A DNA stretch of 64,000 nucleotides from JAODBJ01 sp963782465 (GTDB lineage: Bacteria; Actinomycetota; Acidimicrobiia; IMCC26256; PALSA-610), in the NCBI GenBank assembly GCA_963782465.1, contig CAWAJR010000003.1:434001-498000 (forward strand), written 5' to 3'. The notes below the pieces were generated by a model that had not been told where the DNA came from, did no database searches, and saw nothing but the letters and a program-made list of their open reading frames with translations. The translations under genes and the position numbers were made by a program. Shown here one piece after another: positions 34,293 to 43,348 of this stretch (position 1 is the first letter of the stretch; the number at the start of each line of letters is the position of its first letter).

Positions 34293-34966
34293 GCGACGAG
34301 CAGCACGACCGCGCCGGGCACGGCCACGCGAGTGACCGGGGCGCGAACGACCGGATCGAACGGGCGCTCGAGGTGTTCCTCTACGCGCCCCTCGGGCTCG
34401 GTTGCTGGCTGCGCGACCTGGCACCGTCGCTGATCGACACGGTGGTCGCCCGGGGGCGGGCCGAGGTCGACCGGCGTCAGGAACAGGCGCAGCAGCGCAT
34501 CACGACCGCGCGCAGCATGGGCGAGGTGGCGCTCGCGTTCGGTGTGCCCGAACTGAAGAAACGTGCCGGGCAGCAGATCGACCAGGTGCGCGAGCACGCC
34601 GACCGTATCGTCGGCTCCGTCGCGCCGCGGGGCAACGGGGCGGCACCGTCGCCGCCGGTCGCGCCGCGGCCAACACCGGCGCCCAGCGGCGCGGCCACAC
34701 CGGTGCCCACGCCTGCGCCCGCACCGGCGCCGACCGCGCCGGCAACCGTGCCGGCTGCCGCGGGAGGCGAAGGCGGGCATTCACCCGCCCGTTCGGAGTC
34801 GAGCGCGCACCTCCCGATCCCCGGCTACGACGCGCTCTCGGCGTCGCAGGTCGTCGAACGTCTGGCCGGGCTCGGCGCCGACGACCTCGCCTCGGTGCGC
34901 GACTACGAGGGTGCCCACCGCAATCGCCGGACGATCCTCGGCAAAATCGACCAGCTCACCAGCTGA
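34289..34966 (+). CDS. Hypothetical protein with Pro/Ala linker
   Basis: 225 residues from GTG 34289, which overlaps the lnt stop. An N-terminal helical region (about 20-115, RIERALEVFLYAPLG ... ELKKRAGQQIDQVREHAD) is joined by a long Pro/Ala/Thr linker (about 120-165) to a C-terminal helical module (PGYDALSASQVVERLAGL ... RRTILGKIDQL). A C-terminal module of that kind recurs in actinobacterial proteins of unknown function. No signal peptide; role unknown. Confidence 0.6.
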   Translation: MSDEQHDRAGHGHASDRGANDRIERALEVFLYAPLGLGCWLRDLAPSLIDTVVARGRAEVDRRQEQAQQRITTARSMGEVALAFGVPELKKRAGQQIDQVREHADRIVGSVAPRGNGAAPSPPVAPRPTPAPSGAATPVPTPAPAPAPTAPATVPAAAGGEGGHSPARSESSAHLPIPGYDALSASQVVERLAGLGADDLASVRDYEGAHRNRRTILGKIDQLTS

Positions 34967-34976
34967 CGGGCGGCTG

Positions 34977-35456
34977 TTGAACGAAAGCGCGCGACGAGCG
35001 ACCATCGACGATCTCGAGCGTCTCGTCGAGCTGGAGCTCGCGCTGCGCGACGAACTTGCACCGATGCGCGGCGGCGACATCCTTGCGGTACGCGAACTGC
35101 GACCGGAGCCGTTCGCGGCGCAGTTCGAACGGCTCATCGCGAGCGACGATGCGTGCGTCGTCGTGGGCCTGATCGACGAGGTCATCGTCGGGTTCGGTGT
35201 GGTCGAGCTCGAGGCGTTGCGTAACGGCGCCACGCTCGGCCGGATCACCGAGTTGTTCGTCGATCCCGAAGCACGCGCGGTCGGTATCGGCGAGGTGATC
35301 GCCGTCGAACTGATCGTGTTCTGCGACGCCGCCGATTGTGTCGGCATCGATGCCCTCGCCCTCCCGGGCCACCGTGCGACGAAGAATTTCTTCGAGCGGT
35401 CCGGGTTCACGGCACGGGCGCTGGTGATGCACCGCCCGCGCGGTGGGCGTCCGTGA
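34977..35456 (+). CDS. GNAT-family N-acetyltransferase
   Basis: 159 residues from TTG 34977. GNAT motif A is RITELFVDPEARAVGIGEVI, with the acetyl-CoA loop (VGIGEV in place of the usual Q/RxxGxG/A), and the C-terminal KNFFERSGFTARALVM is typical. Substrate unknown. The next gene starts within its stop (GTGA), so it pairs with the NUDIX hydrolase. Confidence 0.8.
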   Translation: MNESARRATIDDLERLVELELALRDELAPMRGGDILAVRELRPEPFAAQFERLIASDDACVVVGLIDEVIVGFGVVELEALRNGATLGRITELFVDPEARAVGIGEVIAVELIVFCDAADCVGIDALALPGHRATKNFFERSGFTARALVMHRPRGGRP

Positions 35457-35877
35457 ACGAGCCGGCCGTCGAGGTGGCGGTCGGCGCGATCGTGCGGCGC
35501 GGCAACACACTGTTGCTCGTACGGCGGGGGAGAGGGCCGGTACCGGTTCGTGGTCGGTCCCGGGCGGGCGGGTCGAGTTCGGTGAAACGCTTCGTACCGC
35601 CGTCGAACGTGAGGTGTGGGAGGAGACGCGGGTGCGCGTGCGCGCCGGCGAGTTCGCGGGATGGGTCGAGCGCACCGGCATCGAGCCGTTCCCGCACCAC
35701 TACGTCATCCTCGACTTCTTCGCCGCCGAGCAGGGCCCCGGTCAGGTCGAGCAGGCCGGCGACGACGCGGCCGGTGTGCAGTGGGTACCGATCGAGACGC
35801 TCGGCACCGTCGATCTCGTCGACGGCCTGCTCGACTTTCTCCGCTCGGTCGGCGTCGCCGAGACCGCCGAGCGGTAG
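35453..35877 (+). CDS. NUDIX hydrolase; frameshifted
   Basis: About 141 residues. The start (VEVAVGAIVRRGNTLLLVRRG) and the rest (AGTGSWSVPGGRVEFGET ... REVWEETRVRV) are in different frames; adding one G to the run at 35526-35530 joins them. The NUDIX box GGRVEFGETLRTAVEREVWEE is complete apart from the usual variation. Hydrolyses a nucleoside diphosphate linked to another group; substrate unknown. The break fits a homopolymer miscount. Confidence 0.82.
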
Positions 35878-35880
35878 CTT
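35875..35880 (+). promoter_or_regulatory. -10-like hexamer before pepF
   Basis: TAGCTT overlaps the NUDIX stop codon and lies 6 bases before GTG 35887. Confidence 0.35.
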
Positions 35881-35886
35881 CCGACC

Positions 35887-37677
35887 GTGACTTCAGCCGA
35901 GTTGACTGCCCAAGACATCGCCTGGGACCTCGAACCGCTGCTGCCGCAAGCGGGGGAGGCGGGCGTGAACGCGCTCCTCGACGAGGCCGACGCGCTCGCC
36001 GACGAGCTCAGTACGCACCGCGACCAGGTCGCGTCGTTCACCGCCGGCGACCTCGTCGCGTTCATGCAGAAGTCGGCCCAACTGAGCGAAGCGATCGGCC
36101 GGGCGGGGAACTATGCATCGCTGCGGTTCGCGACCGACACCACCGACGCGGCTCGAGGCGCGCTCATGCAGAAGGTGCGTGAGCGGGCGACCGCGATCGG
36201 CACGAAGGTGCTCTTCTTCGAGCTGGAATGGGCCGCGCTCGACGACGATAAAGCCGACGCGCTGCTCGCCGACGAACGCCTCGCGTTCGCGGCGCACCAC
36301 CTGCGTTCTGCGCGCCGGTACCGGCCCCACCTGTTGAGCGAACCCGAGGAGGTGATCCTCGCGGAGAAGGAGGTGACGGGCGCGTCGGCGTTCGAGCGGT
36401 TGTTCGAGGAGCAGGTGTCGTCGATCACGGTGTCGGTGGGCGGCGAGACGATCCCGCTCGACACCGCGCTGTCGCAGTTGCAGGCCCACGACCGCGACGC
36501 GCGCCGCGCGACTGCGGAGGCGATCACCGAAGGCCTCGCGCCCGGCCTGCGCACGCGCGGTTTCGTGTTCAACACGCTGCTCGCCGACAAAGCGGTCGAT
36601 GATCGCCTGCGCAACTTCGGTTCGTGGATCGCGTCGCGCAACCTCGACAACGAAGCGAGCGATGCATCCGTGCAGGCCCTGGTCGACGCGGTGCGCGGGC
36701 GCTACGACATCGCGCAGCGCTGGTACCGCCTCAAGGCCGGTCTCCTCGGGCTCGACCGCATCGCCGACTACGACCGCCTCGCACCACTCGACACGCAGGA
36801 CGCGACCATCGAATGGGCCGACGCCCGCGACCTCGTGCTCGACGCGTACGGTTCGTTCTCGCCCGAACTGGCCGACGTCGCGAGCCGGTTCTTCAACGAG
36901 TCGTGGATCGACGCGCCGGTACGCCCGGGCAAACGGCCGGGCGCGTTCTGCGCGTACACGGTGCCGTCGCACCATCCGTACGTGTTGCTCAACTGGACGT
37001 CACGCCGCCGCGACGTGCTCACGCTCGCCCACGAACTCGGGCACGGCGCGCACGCGTACCTCGCGCGCGAGCAGGGCGTCTTCCATCAGGGCACGCCGCT
37101 GACCCTCGCCGAGACCGCTTCGGTGTTCGGCGAGACGGTCACGTTCGGGAGACTGCTCAGCGAAACGTCCGACCCGGACGCCCGGCTCGCATTGCTCGCG
37201 AGCAACCTCGAAGACCAGATCGCGACGGTGTTCCGCCAGATCGCAATGAACCGGTTCGAGGACGCGGTACACAACGCGCGGCGCGAGCAGGGCGAGTTGT
37301 CGATCGAGCAGTTCGGTGAGTTCTGGTACGAGACGCAGCACGACATGCTCGGCGACGCGGTCGAGATCACCGAGGGGTACCGAACGTGGTGGTCGTACAT
37401 CCCGCATTTCATGGCGACCCCCGGCTATGTCTACGCGTACGCGTACGGCCAGCTGCTGGCGCTGTCGGTGTACGCGCGCTACGAGGAGCGCGGCGCCGGT
37501 TTCGTGTCGCAGTACCTCGACCTGTTGCGCGCCGGCGGTTCGAAGACACCGCAGGAACTCGGCGAACTCGTCGACGTCGACCTGGCCGACCCGGGGTTCT
37601 GGGATGCGGGCCTCGCCATCATCGACCGCCGCCTGGCCCAGACCGAGGAAGCGGCCCGCGCCGCCGGCCGGCTGTAG
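35887..37677 (+). CDS. pepF: Oligoendopeptidase F (peptidase M3B)
   Basis: 596-residue zinc metallopeptidase of the cytoplasm that cuts peptides of about 7-17 residues. Zinc site HELGH at 382-386, with the downstream glutamate in the region TLAETASVFGETVTF. The helical N-terminal half and PGYVYAYAYGQLLALS near the end are typical, and the length is normal. Could clean up peptides made by the proteasome, but that is only inference from family and genome. Confidence 0.93.
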   Translation: MTSAELTAQDIAWDLEPLLPQAGEAGVNALLDEADALADELSTHRDQVASFTAGDLVAFMQKSAQLSEAIGRAGNYASLRFATDTTDAARGALMQKVRERATAIGTKVLFFELEWAALDDDKADALLADERLAFAAHHLRSARRYRPHLLSEPEEVILAEKEVTGASAFERLFEEQVSSITVSVGGETIPLDTALSQLQAHDRDARRATAEAITEGLAPGLRTRGFVFNTLLADKAVDDRLRNFGSWIASRNLDNEASDASVQALVDAVRGRYDIAQRWYRLKAGLLGLDRIADYDRLAPLDTQDATIEWADARDLVLDAYGSFSPELADVASRFFNESWIDAPVRPGKRPGAFCAYTVPSHHPYVLLNWTSRRRDVLTLAHELGHGAHAYLAREQGVFHQGTPLTLAETASVFGETVTFGRLLSETSDPDARLALLASNLEDQIATVFRQIAMNRFEDAVHNARREQGELSIEQFGEFWYETQHDMLGDAVEITEGYRTWWSYIPHFMATPGYVYAYAYGQLLALSVYARYEERGAGFVSQYLDLLRAGGSKTPQELGELVDVDLADPGFWDAGLAIIDRRLAQTEEAARAAGRL

Positions 37678-37707
37678 CGGGTCCGCGCGCCGGCGGTTCC
37701 GGCGTCG

Positions 37708-37713
37708 TAGATT
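37708..37713 (+). promoter_or_regulatory. -10-like hexamer before the small zinc-finger gene
   Basis: TAGATT, 7 bases before GTG 37721. Confidence 0.35.
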
Positions 37714-37720
37714 CGTCACG

Positions 37721-38077
37721 GTGACGATTTCGGTCGGGCGCGAGACGAAGCCGTGCCGCTGGTGTGGGCGGCCGTTCCCGTTGACGTCGGGAACCGGCCG
37801 GCCGCGTGAGTACTGCCGGCGTTCGTGCCGGCAACGCCACTACGAAGCGCGCCGCCGGGCCGGAGAACTGGGCCTCGGCGAGCACGAGCTCGTGATGACG
37901 CGCACCGAACTCGAATCGATACGCGACCGTCTCTACGTGCTCGCGTGCGCGGTCGAAGACGTCGAGCGCGACGTCGCCGCCGAAACGCCGCCCGCCGAGC
38001 TGCGCGAAGCCTTCGAGTGGCTGCTCGAGGCGGCCAAACAGACCCTCCAAACGCCCAACGCAGCTCCTGGGTTGTGA
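37721..38077 (+). CDS. Small zinc-finger protein
   Basis: 118 residues. N-terminal Cys-rich motif PCRWCGRPFPLTSGTGRPRE with YCRRSCRQRHYEARRR after it: CxxC plus CxxxC, like FCS/plant-type resolvase zinc fingers. The C-terminal part is helical and acidic. Looks like a small nucleic-acid-binding protein found in many actinobacteria; not assigned. Confidence 0.6.
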   Translation: MTISVGRETKPCRWCGRPFPLTSGTGRPREYCRRSCRQRHYEARRRAGELGLGEHELVMTRTELESIRDRLYVLACAVEDVERDVAAETPPAELREAFEWLLEAAKQTLQTPNAAPGL

Positions 38078-38128
38078 CGGTGACGACCGTCCGTTACCGC
38101 CGATAATCCTCGTTATGTCACCTACGCA

Positions 38129-38859
38129 TCAACCGGCGAGCTTCGCTTCGAGGCGGGCGAGGCGTTCGAGGATCTCCTGCAGCACCGCGTCCGCCGGCGC
38201 GGGCGGCGCCTCGGCCTCCTGGCGGGCGTGCAGGAAACCCGACAACGCGGTGATCGTCGCGCGGCGGGTCACGGTCAGCTCGATACCCATCGAACGCAGC
38301 ACCTTGCCGGCGAGACCTTCGTCTTCGGAGACGAGACCGAGCAGCAAGTGCTCGCAGCCGATGTAGTTGTGCCCCATGCGGACGCTTTCCTGCACCGCGA
38401 GGCGGAAGGCCTGCCGGGCCAGCGGCGTGAGTTTCGGCGTCCGCGCCGGCTTCGGGTCGGGCTGTTCGGTCGCGCTGGTCGCCGCTTCGACCTCGGCCCG
38501 GAGGTCGTCGGGGTCGACCTCGAGCGCCTCGATCACCCGCACCGCGAGATTCCCCCGTTCTTCGAGGATGCCGAGCAGCAGGTGTTCGGTGCCGACGTAC
38601 GACAGCTTCCGTTCGCGCGCCCTCGCCCGTGCGAGCTTGACGACGTTGCGCAGACGCGGGGTCGCCCGGCCCCGCAAGCGCGGATCGCCCTCCTCCTCGT
38701 CGTCGTCTTCTTCGTCGAGCGCGCGCGTGCTCTCGGCGGCCGCGGCCCGGCGCTGCAACGCCGCTTCGAGCGCCCGCTGGCAGACGGCCGAAACCGGGAT
38801 CTGCGATTCACGCACTGCTTGGCGAGGTCGTCCGACAGGTAGACGTTGATCTTCGGCAT
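38129..38859 (-). CDS. Ribbon-helix-helix protein fused to two Clp N-terminal repeats; frameshifted
   Basis: The first residues MPKINVYLSDDLAK look like a ribbon-helix-helix strand and lead, after a frame change near 38817 (one C missing on the plus strand, which reads GCTT), into AVRESQIPVSAVCQRALEAAL. After an acidic linker come two Clp-N repeats: one in KLARARARERKLSYVGTEHLLLGIL and one in RQAFRLAVQESVRMGHNYIGCEHLLLGL. A short coiled tail ends the protein. There is no AAA module, so it is not an unfoldase; it may act as a DNA-binding regulator that senses protein damage through Clp-N (inference). Confidence 0.75.
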
Positions 38860-38888
38860 CACGGCGCCCCCGCAGGGTCTCGACGGAT

Positions 38889-38908
38889 GGGGTTATATTG
38901 GGGTTATA
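38889..38908. promoter_or_regulatory. Tandem operator-like repeats GGGGTTATA between divergent genes
   Basis: GGGGTTATA at 38889-38897 and again at 38900-38908, spaced 11 bases, one helical turn. On the minus strand they read TATAACCCC and could hold the -10 of the Clp-N gene, whose ATG is about 30 bases away. The arrangement suits a ribbon-helix-helix dimer pair. Confidence 0.5.
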
Positions 38909-38953
38909 CGCCGGTGCGAAGGCCGCCGTCAACCCGCCGGCGGGCGGCGCACG

Positions 38954-38959
38954 TAGGCT
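38954..38959 (+). promoter_or_regulatory. -10-like hexamer before the NTF2-like gene
   Basis: TAGGCT, 8 bases before ATG 38968. Confidence 0.35.
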
Positions 38960-38967
38960 CCGCCGTC

Positions 38968-39465
38968 ATGACCCCGGAAGACCTCGTCGAAATCGAAGCC
39001 ATCAAGCGGGTGAAGTACCGCTACATCCGCTGCCTCGACCAGAAGCTGTGGGACGAGATCGGCGAGTGCTTCACCGCCGACGCCGTCGCCGCCTACTCCG
39101 GCGGCGCGTATACCTTCGACGGCCGCGACGAGATCGTCGCGTTCCTGCGCCGTTCGATGGGCGCGGAGACGTTCCATTCGAGCCATCGCGTCCACCAACC
39201 GGAGATCGACCTCACCGGCCCGGCCACCGCGACCGGCGTGTGGGCGCTCGAAGACACCGTGATCGAAACGCAGTGGCAGATCACGATTCGCGGCGCCGCG
39301 TTCTACACCGACGAGTACGTCAAAGACGGCGGCACCTGGAAGATCCGCCGTACCGGCTACCGGCGCTCGTTCGAGGAGATCCAGCCGCGCGCCGAAGTGG
39401 CGGGGCTACGGCTCACCGCGTCGTGGTGGGCGACCGACGGCCGCAGCGAGCTACCTGCGGGCTGA
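38968..39465 (+). CDS. NTF2/SnoaL-like protein
   Basis: 165 residues of the cone-shaped NTF2 fold: VEIEAIKRVKYRYIRCLDQ at the start and the conserved YTDEYVKDGGTWKIRRTGY near the end. Such proteins act as small hydratases, dehydratases or ring hydroxylation partners. First of a probable three-gene operon with the alpha/beta hydrolase and the phytanoyl-CoA dioxygenase-like enzyme, which suggests catabolism of a small organic compound. Confidence 0.8.
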   Translation: MTPEDLVEIEAIKRVKYRYIRCLDQKLWDEIGECFTADAVAAYSGGAYTFDGRDEIVAFLRRSMGAETFHSSHRVHQPEIDLTGPATATGVWALEDTVIETQWQITIRGAAFYTDEYVKDGGTWKIRRTGYRRSFEEIQPRAEVAGLRLTASWWATDGRSELPAG

Positions 39466-39469
39466 CGCG

Positions 39470-40324
39470 GTGCGTCCCGGGTCACCGTCGCCGCTCCCCC
39501 GATGGCGCACCGGCACCGTCGATTCCGGCGGCGAAACGGTGTACTACGAGGTGGTCGAGCACGACCCGGCGGAACCAGCCGCCGGCGCCGCGCCGCAACC
39601 CACCGTGCTGCTCACCCACGGCGCCGGGGGTTCGCACGCCGTGTGGTACCAGCAGGTCGTCGCGCTCGCGACCCGCTACCGGGTCGTCACCTGGGACACG
39701 CGCGGGTTCGGGAACTCCACCTACCGCAGCGGCACCCACGGGCCCGAGGCGGCGGCCGCCGACATGGTCGCGGTCCTCGACGCGACCGGCACCGAGCGCG
39801 CCCATCTCGTCGGCCAGTCGATGGGCGGCTGGTGGGTCACGACCTTCGCGCTCACGCACCCCGAACGCGTCCGTTCGCTCGCGCTCACGAACACCGCCGC
39901 CGGGCTCTGGACCACCGCGCTCGACGCGCACTTCAAGCAGTACGTCGCGTCGGCGCGCGCCGAAGCGGTCGAACATGCCGGGACGCACCCGGCGATCGGC
40001 GAGGGCCACACCGCGACCGACCTCGCGCACGCGTTCCTCTACCAGCAGCTCAACACCTTCCACCACCCGCCGATGGCCGACGTGTTCCAGGCGCTCGTGC
40101 ACACCCGCTACGCGCACGACGCGGTGCGCGGCCTCGGCCTACCGATGCTCGTGGTCACCGGGACCGACGACCCGATCTTTCCCGCTCCGCTGGTGAAGGA
40201 GAGCGCGGCGTTGCTCGGTGCCGAGTTCGTCGAGATCGCCGGGGCCGGCCACTCCCCCTACTGGGAACGGCCGGCGGAGTTCAACCGTGCACTGCTCGCG
40301 TTCCTCGACCGGGCCGGTCGATGA
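39470..40324 (+). CDS. Alpha/beta hydrolase
   Basis: 284 residues from GTG 39470, 4 bases after the NTF2-like gene. Oxyanion region THGAGGSHAVWYQQ, nucleophile elbow GQSMGGWW with its Ser, acid TGTDDPIFP and a final His in GAGHSPYWERP. Hydrolyses an ester, lactone or C-C bond; substrate unknown. The next ORF starts in its stop codon. Confidence 0.88.
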   Translation: MRPGSPSPLPRWRTGTVDSGGETVYYEVVEHDPAEPAAGAAPQPTVLLTHGAGGSHAVWYQQVVALATRYRVVTWDTRGFGNSTYRSGTHGPEAAAADMVAVLDATGTERAHLVGQSMGGWWVTTFALTHPERVRSLALTNTAAGLWTTALDAHFKQYVASARAEAVEHAGTHPAIGEGHTATDLAHAFLYQQLNTFHHPPMADVFQALVHTRYAHDAVRGLGLPMLVVTGTDDPIFPAPLVKESAALLGAEFVEIAGAGHSPYWERPAEFNRALLAFLDRAGR

Positions 40325-41196
40325 CCGGGTGCACGCCCGAGCAGGTCGCCGCGTTCGAACGCGACGGTTACGTCGTGGTCGACGGCCTCCTCACTGGCGA
40401 CGAACTCGCGCACTACGAGCCGCTCGTGACCGCCGCGGTCGCCTACCGGAAACGTCACGACGACCGGCCGCAGCACGAACGTTCGCCTTACGAGCAGTCG
40501 TTCCACCAGTGCATCAACCTGTGGGAGGACCGCCCCGACATCCGGCCCCTCACGTTCCACCCGAACCTCGGCGAAACGGCCGCGACGCTGTTGCGGGCGT
40601 CGGCGGTGCGCCTCTGGCACGACCAGGCCCTCTACAAGGAGGCACACGGCCGCGAAACCGACCCGCACCAGGACCACCCGTACTGGCCGATCCGCGAGCT
40701 CGACACCATCACCGCGTGGGTGCCGTTCGAAGGCTCCACGCTCGCGTCGGGTGCGATGGGATATCTCCCCGGTTCCCATCGCATCGGCGTGCGAACGTTC
40801 GTCAACATCTTCGCGGCCGGCGATCCCGGCGCGCTGATGGACCAACCCGAGGTGCGCGCCATCGAACCGGTATGGGTCGAGGTACCGCGCGGCTCGGTCG
40901 CGTTCCATCACGGTCTCACCGTGCACATGGCCAAACCGAACACCACCGACCGCGACCGATCCGTGCACACGGTCATCTATTTCGCCGACGGCTGCACGCG
41001 GCGCGACGCCTCGTTCCACTTCTCCGTCGATCGCGACGGCATCGAGGTCGGTGCGCCGATCGCCGGCGCGTGCACGCCGATCGTCTGGCCGCGCGACCCG
41101 AGCGCGCTCCCCTCTCCCCCGCCACCGCTACCGGACGCGTTCGCGCCGTTCGTGCACAGCGGGCTCCTCCCGGAGCACGGTCCCGATCAGGAATAG
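40321..41196 (+). CDS. Phytanoyl-CoA dioxygenase (PhyH) family oxygenase
   Basis: 291 residues. Fe(II)/2-oxoglutarate oxygenase: metal ligands H116 and D118 (HQD) and a distal His among H196, H197 or H202 (FHHGLTVHMAKPN), followed by the 2-oxoglutarate Arg region (DRDRSVHTV). N-terminal FERDGYVVVDGLL is typical. Coupled to the alpha/beta hydrolase (ATGA). Its last 10 bases overlap the end of galE on the other strand. Confidence 0.88.
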   Translation: MTGCTPEQVAAFERDGYVVVDGLLTGDELAHYEPLVTAAVAYRKRHDDRPQHERSPYEQSFHQCINLWEDRPDIRPLTFHPNLGETAATLLRASAVRLWHDQALYKEAHGRETDPHQDHPYWPIRELDTITAWVPFEGSTLASGAMGYLPGSHRIGVRTFVNIFAAGDPGALMDQPEVRAIEPVWVEVPRGSVAFHHGLTVHMAKPNTTDRDRSVHTVIYFADGCTRRDASFHFSVDRDGIEVGAPIAGACTPIVWPRDPSALPSPPPPLPDAFAPFVHSGLLPEHGPDQE

Positions 41197-42197
41197 CCGT
41201 CGGGGTTCAACCGCTGCCAGTTCCAATGGTCGCGGGCCATGTCGGCGAGCGAGCGCTGCGCCCGCCAGTTGAAGAGCTTCGCCGCGAGCGACGGATCGGC
41301 GTACACCGACGGCGCGTCGCCGGCGCGCCGGCCGACGACCTTGTACGGCAAGTCCCGGCCCACCGCGTCGGACGCGACCTTGATCACGTCGAGCACCGAC
41401 GATGCCCGCCCGGTGCCGAGGTTGACGGCGCGGCACCCGTCGACGGTGTCGATGTTGCGCACCGCGTCGACGTGCCCGATCGCGAGATCGACGACGTGCA
41501 CGTAGTCGCGCAGGCAGGTGCCGTCGGGCGTGTCGTAGTCGTCGCCGAAGACGTTGATCTCGGGAAAGCGCCCGGCGGCAACCTGCATGATGAACGGCAT
41601 CAGGTTGTTCGGGACGCCAACCGGGTCTTCGCCGATGCGCCCGCTCTCGTGCGCGCCCACCGGGTTGAAGTAGCGGAGCAGGATCACTTTCCACGCGGGC
41701 GAGCTCGCGGCGACGTCGCCCAGGATCTCCTCGATCATGAGTTTCGTGCGGCCGTACGGGTTGATCGGGCCGAGCGGCGCGTCCTCGGCGATCGGTACGA
41801 CATCGGGATCGCCGTACACCGTCGCCGACGACGAGAACACGAGCCGGTGCACGCCGTGCTTCTCCATCGACGCGAGCAGGTTGACGGTTCCGGTGACGTT
41901 GTTGTCGTAGTAGCGCAGCGGTTCGGCGACCGACTCCCCCACCGATTTCAGGCCCGCGAAGTGGATCACGGCATCGATGGCATGCCCGGCGAACACGGCA
42001 TCGAGCGAGGCAGCGTCGCGAAGGTCGACTTCGTGGAACGCAACGTCGGCGCCGCCGAGTTCACGGACCCGGTTCACGGCTTCGGCCGAACTGTTCGCCA
42101 GGTTGTCGACGATCACGACCTGCTCGCCCGCGTGCAGCAACTCCACACAGCTGTGCGAGCCGATATAGCCGGCTCCGCCGGTGACGAGCACGTTCAT
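41187..42197 (-). CDS. galE: UDP-glucose 4-epimerase
   Basis: 336 residues. NAD-binding TGGAGYIGSH at 6-15, catalytic Ser in VFSSSATVYG, Tyr and Lys in NPYGRTK, and DYVHVVDLA; these and the length match GalE. Interconverts UDP-glucose and UDP-galactose for cell-surface sugars. Its start overlaps the stop of the oxidoreductase gene (ATGA), so the two form an operon. Confidence 0.93.
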   Translation of the reverse strand: MNVLVTGGAGYIGSHSCVELLHAGEQVVIVDNLANSSAEAVNRVRELGGADVAFHEVDLRDAASLDAVFAGHAIDAVIHFAGLKSVGESVAEPLRYYDNNVTGTVNLLASMEKHGVHRLVFSSSATVYGDPDVVPIAEDAPLGPINPYGRTKLMIEEILGDVAASSPAWKVILLRYFNPVGAHESGRIGEDPVGVPNNLMPFIMQVAAGRFPEINVFGDDYDTPDGTCLRDYVHVVDLAIGHVDAVRNIDTVDGCRAVNLGTGRASSVLDVIKVASDAVGRDLPYKVVGRRAGDAPSVYADPSLAAKLFNWRAQRSLADMARDHWNWQRLNPDGYS

Positions 42198-43297
42198 TGA
42201 GCCTCACCTTCGCTCCCGCCGGCGGCAACGCCGTACTCGGAGATGTCGACCGGCCGCCGCTCGTCGATCGAACGGTGCGCGGCGAGCCCCATCACCACCG
42301 ACCACATGCCGTCGACCACCGTCACCGCGGGCGGCGAACCGTTACGCACCGCGTCGGCGAACGCGAGCAGCTCGAGGAAGCTCGCGCCGTGGTGGAAGCC
42401 GGTGTAACCGACCCGTTCGTCGTGCGCAGCTTCGAACACGTCGACGTGGCGCGACTCGCGCTGCCCCACCCGCACCACTCCCTCGGGGACGAACGCCTCG
42501 ACCTTCCCGACATCGCCCACCGCGACCAGTTCCTGCTCGTTCTTGCTCGCCTCCGCGAACATGCACAGGTCGAGACAGGCGCGCGCACCCGACGCGAAGT
42601 CGACGACGACGTAGGCATTGTCGAGAATGTCGGCCGGGACACCGTCGTAGGTCTCCTCCCGATGGTTCACGTCCTGCGCGCCCGACGCGTACACCCGGAC
42701 CGGTGCCGACCCGACCACCAGGCGCATCAAGTCGAAGAAGTGGCAGCACTTCTCGACCAGCGTCCCACCGGTGTTGCGATTGAAACGGTTCCAATTGTCG
42801 ACCTTCACCAGGAACGGGAACCGGTGCTCGCGGATCGACACCATGCGCACCCGCCCCGTCATGCCGTCGCCGATCTCGGCCAGGAAGCGCGCGACCGGCG
42901 GCAGGTAGCGGTACTCGAGACCGACCCACACGATGGCGCCGTGACGGCCCGCGGCATCGACCACCGCGCGGCAGTCGTCGTACGTCGTGCACATCGGTTT
43001 CTCGACCATCACCGCGAGATCGGCCCGGCGGCCGAACACGTCGGCCAGCACACCGGCGTGGGTGTAATTGGGCGTCGCGACCACAACTGCGTCGAGGTCG
43101 TCGCGCTCGAGCAACACGAGGTGATCGTCGTACACGGTCGCCCGGTCGGCCCCGCCGAGCGCGAGGCGCGCCCACGATCGTGACACCTCGTTCGGGTCGG
43201 CGACGGCCACCACCTCGGCGTCGGCCAGGGCGGCGATGTTACGGAGATGCTCGCACCCCATCATGCCGGTGCCGATGACGCCGAAACGGAGTGCCAT
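42194..43297 (-). CDS. Gfo/Idh/MocA-family oxidoreductase
   Basis: 367 residues. N-terminal Rossmann motif GVIGTGMMGCEH and the family lysine motif VEKPMCT; HGAIVWVGLEYRYLPP and NTGGTLVEKCCHFFDLM in the C-terminal domain. NAD(P)-dependent dehydrogenase of a sugar, inositol or sugar acid; operon with galE suggests a sugar of the cell surface. Confidence 0.88.
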   Translation of the reverse strand: MALRFGVIGTGMMGCEHLRNIAALADAEVVAVADPNEVSRSWARLALGGADRATVYDDHLVLLERDDLDAVVVATPNYTHAGVLADVFGRRADLAVMVEKPMCTTYDDCRAVVDAAGRHGAIVWVGLEYRYLPPVARFLAEIGDGMTGRVRMVSIREHRFPFLVKVDNWNRFNRNTGGTLVEKCCHFFDLMRLVVGSAPVRVYASGAQDVNHREETYDGVPADILDNAYVVVDFASGARACLDLCMFAEASKNEQELVAVGDVGKVEAFVPEGVVRVGQRESRHVDVFEAAHDERVGYTGFHHGASFLELLAFADAVRNGSPPAVTVVDGMWSVVMGLAAHRSIDERRPVDISEYGVAAGGSEGEAQ

Positions 43298-43306
43298 GGG
43301 GCCCGT

Positions 43307-43312
43307 ACCGTA
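43307..43312 (-). promoter_or_regulatory. -10-like hexamer before the oxidoreductase-galE operon
   Basis: TACGGT on the minus strand, 9 bases before the ATG at 43297. Confidence 0.35.
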
Positions 43313-43348
43313 GCCGCACTCCCATCGCGACGACGCGTACCGGCCGGG

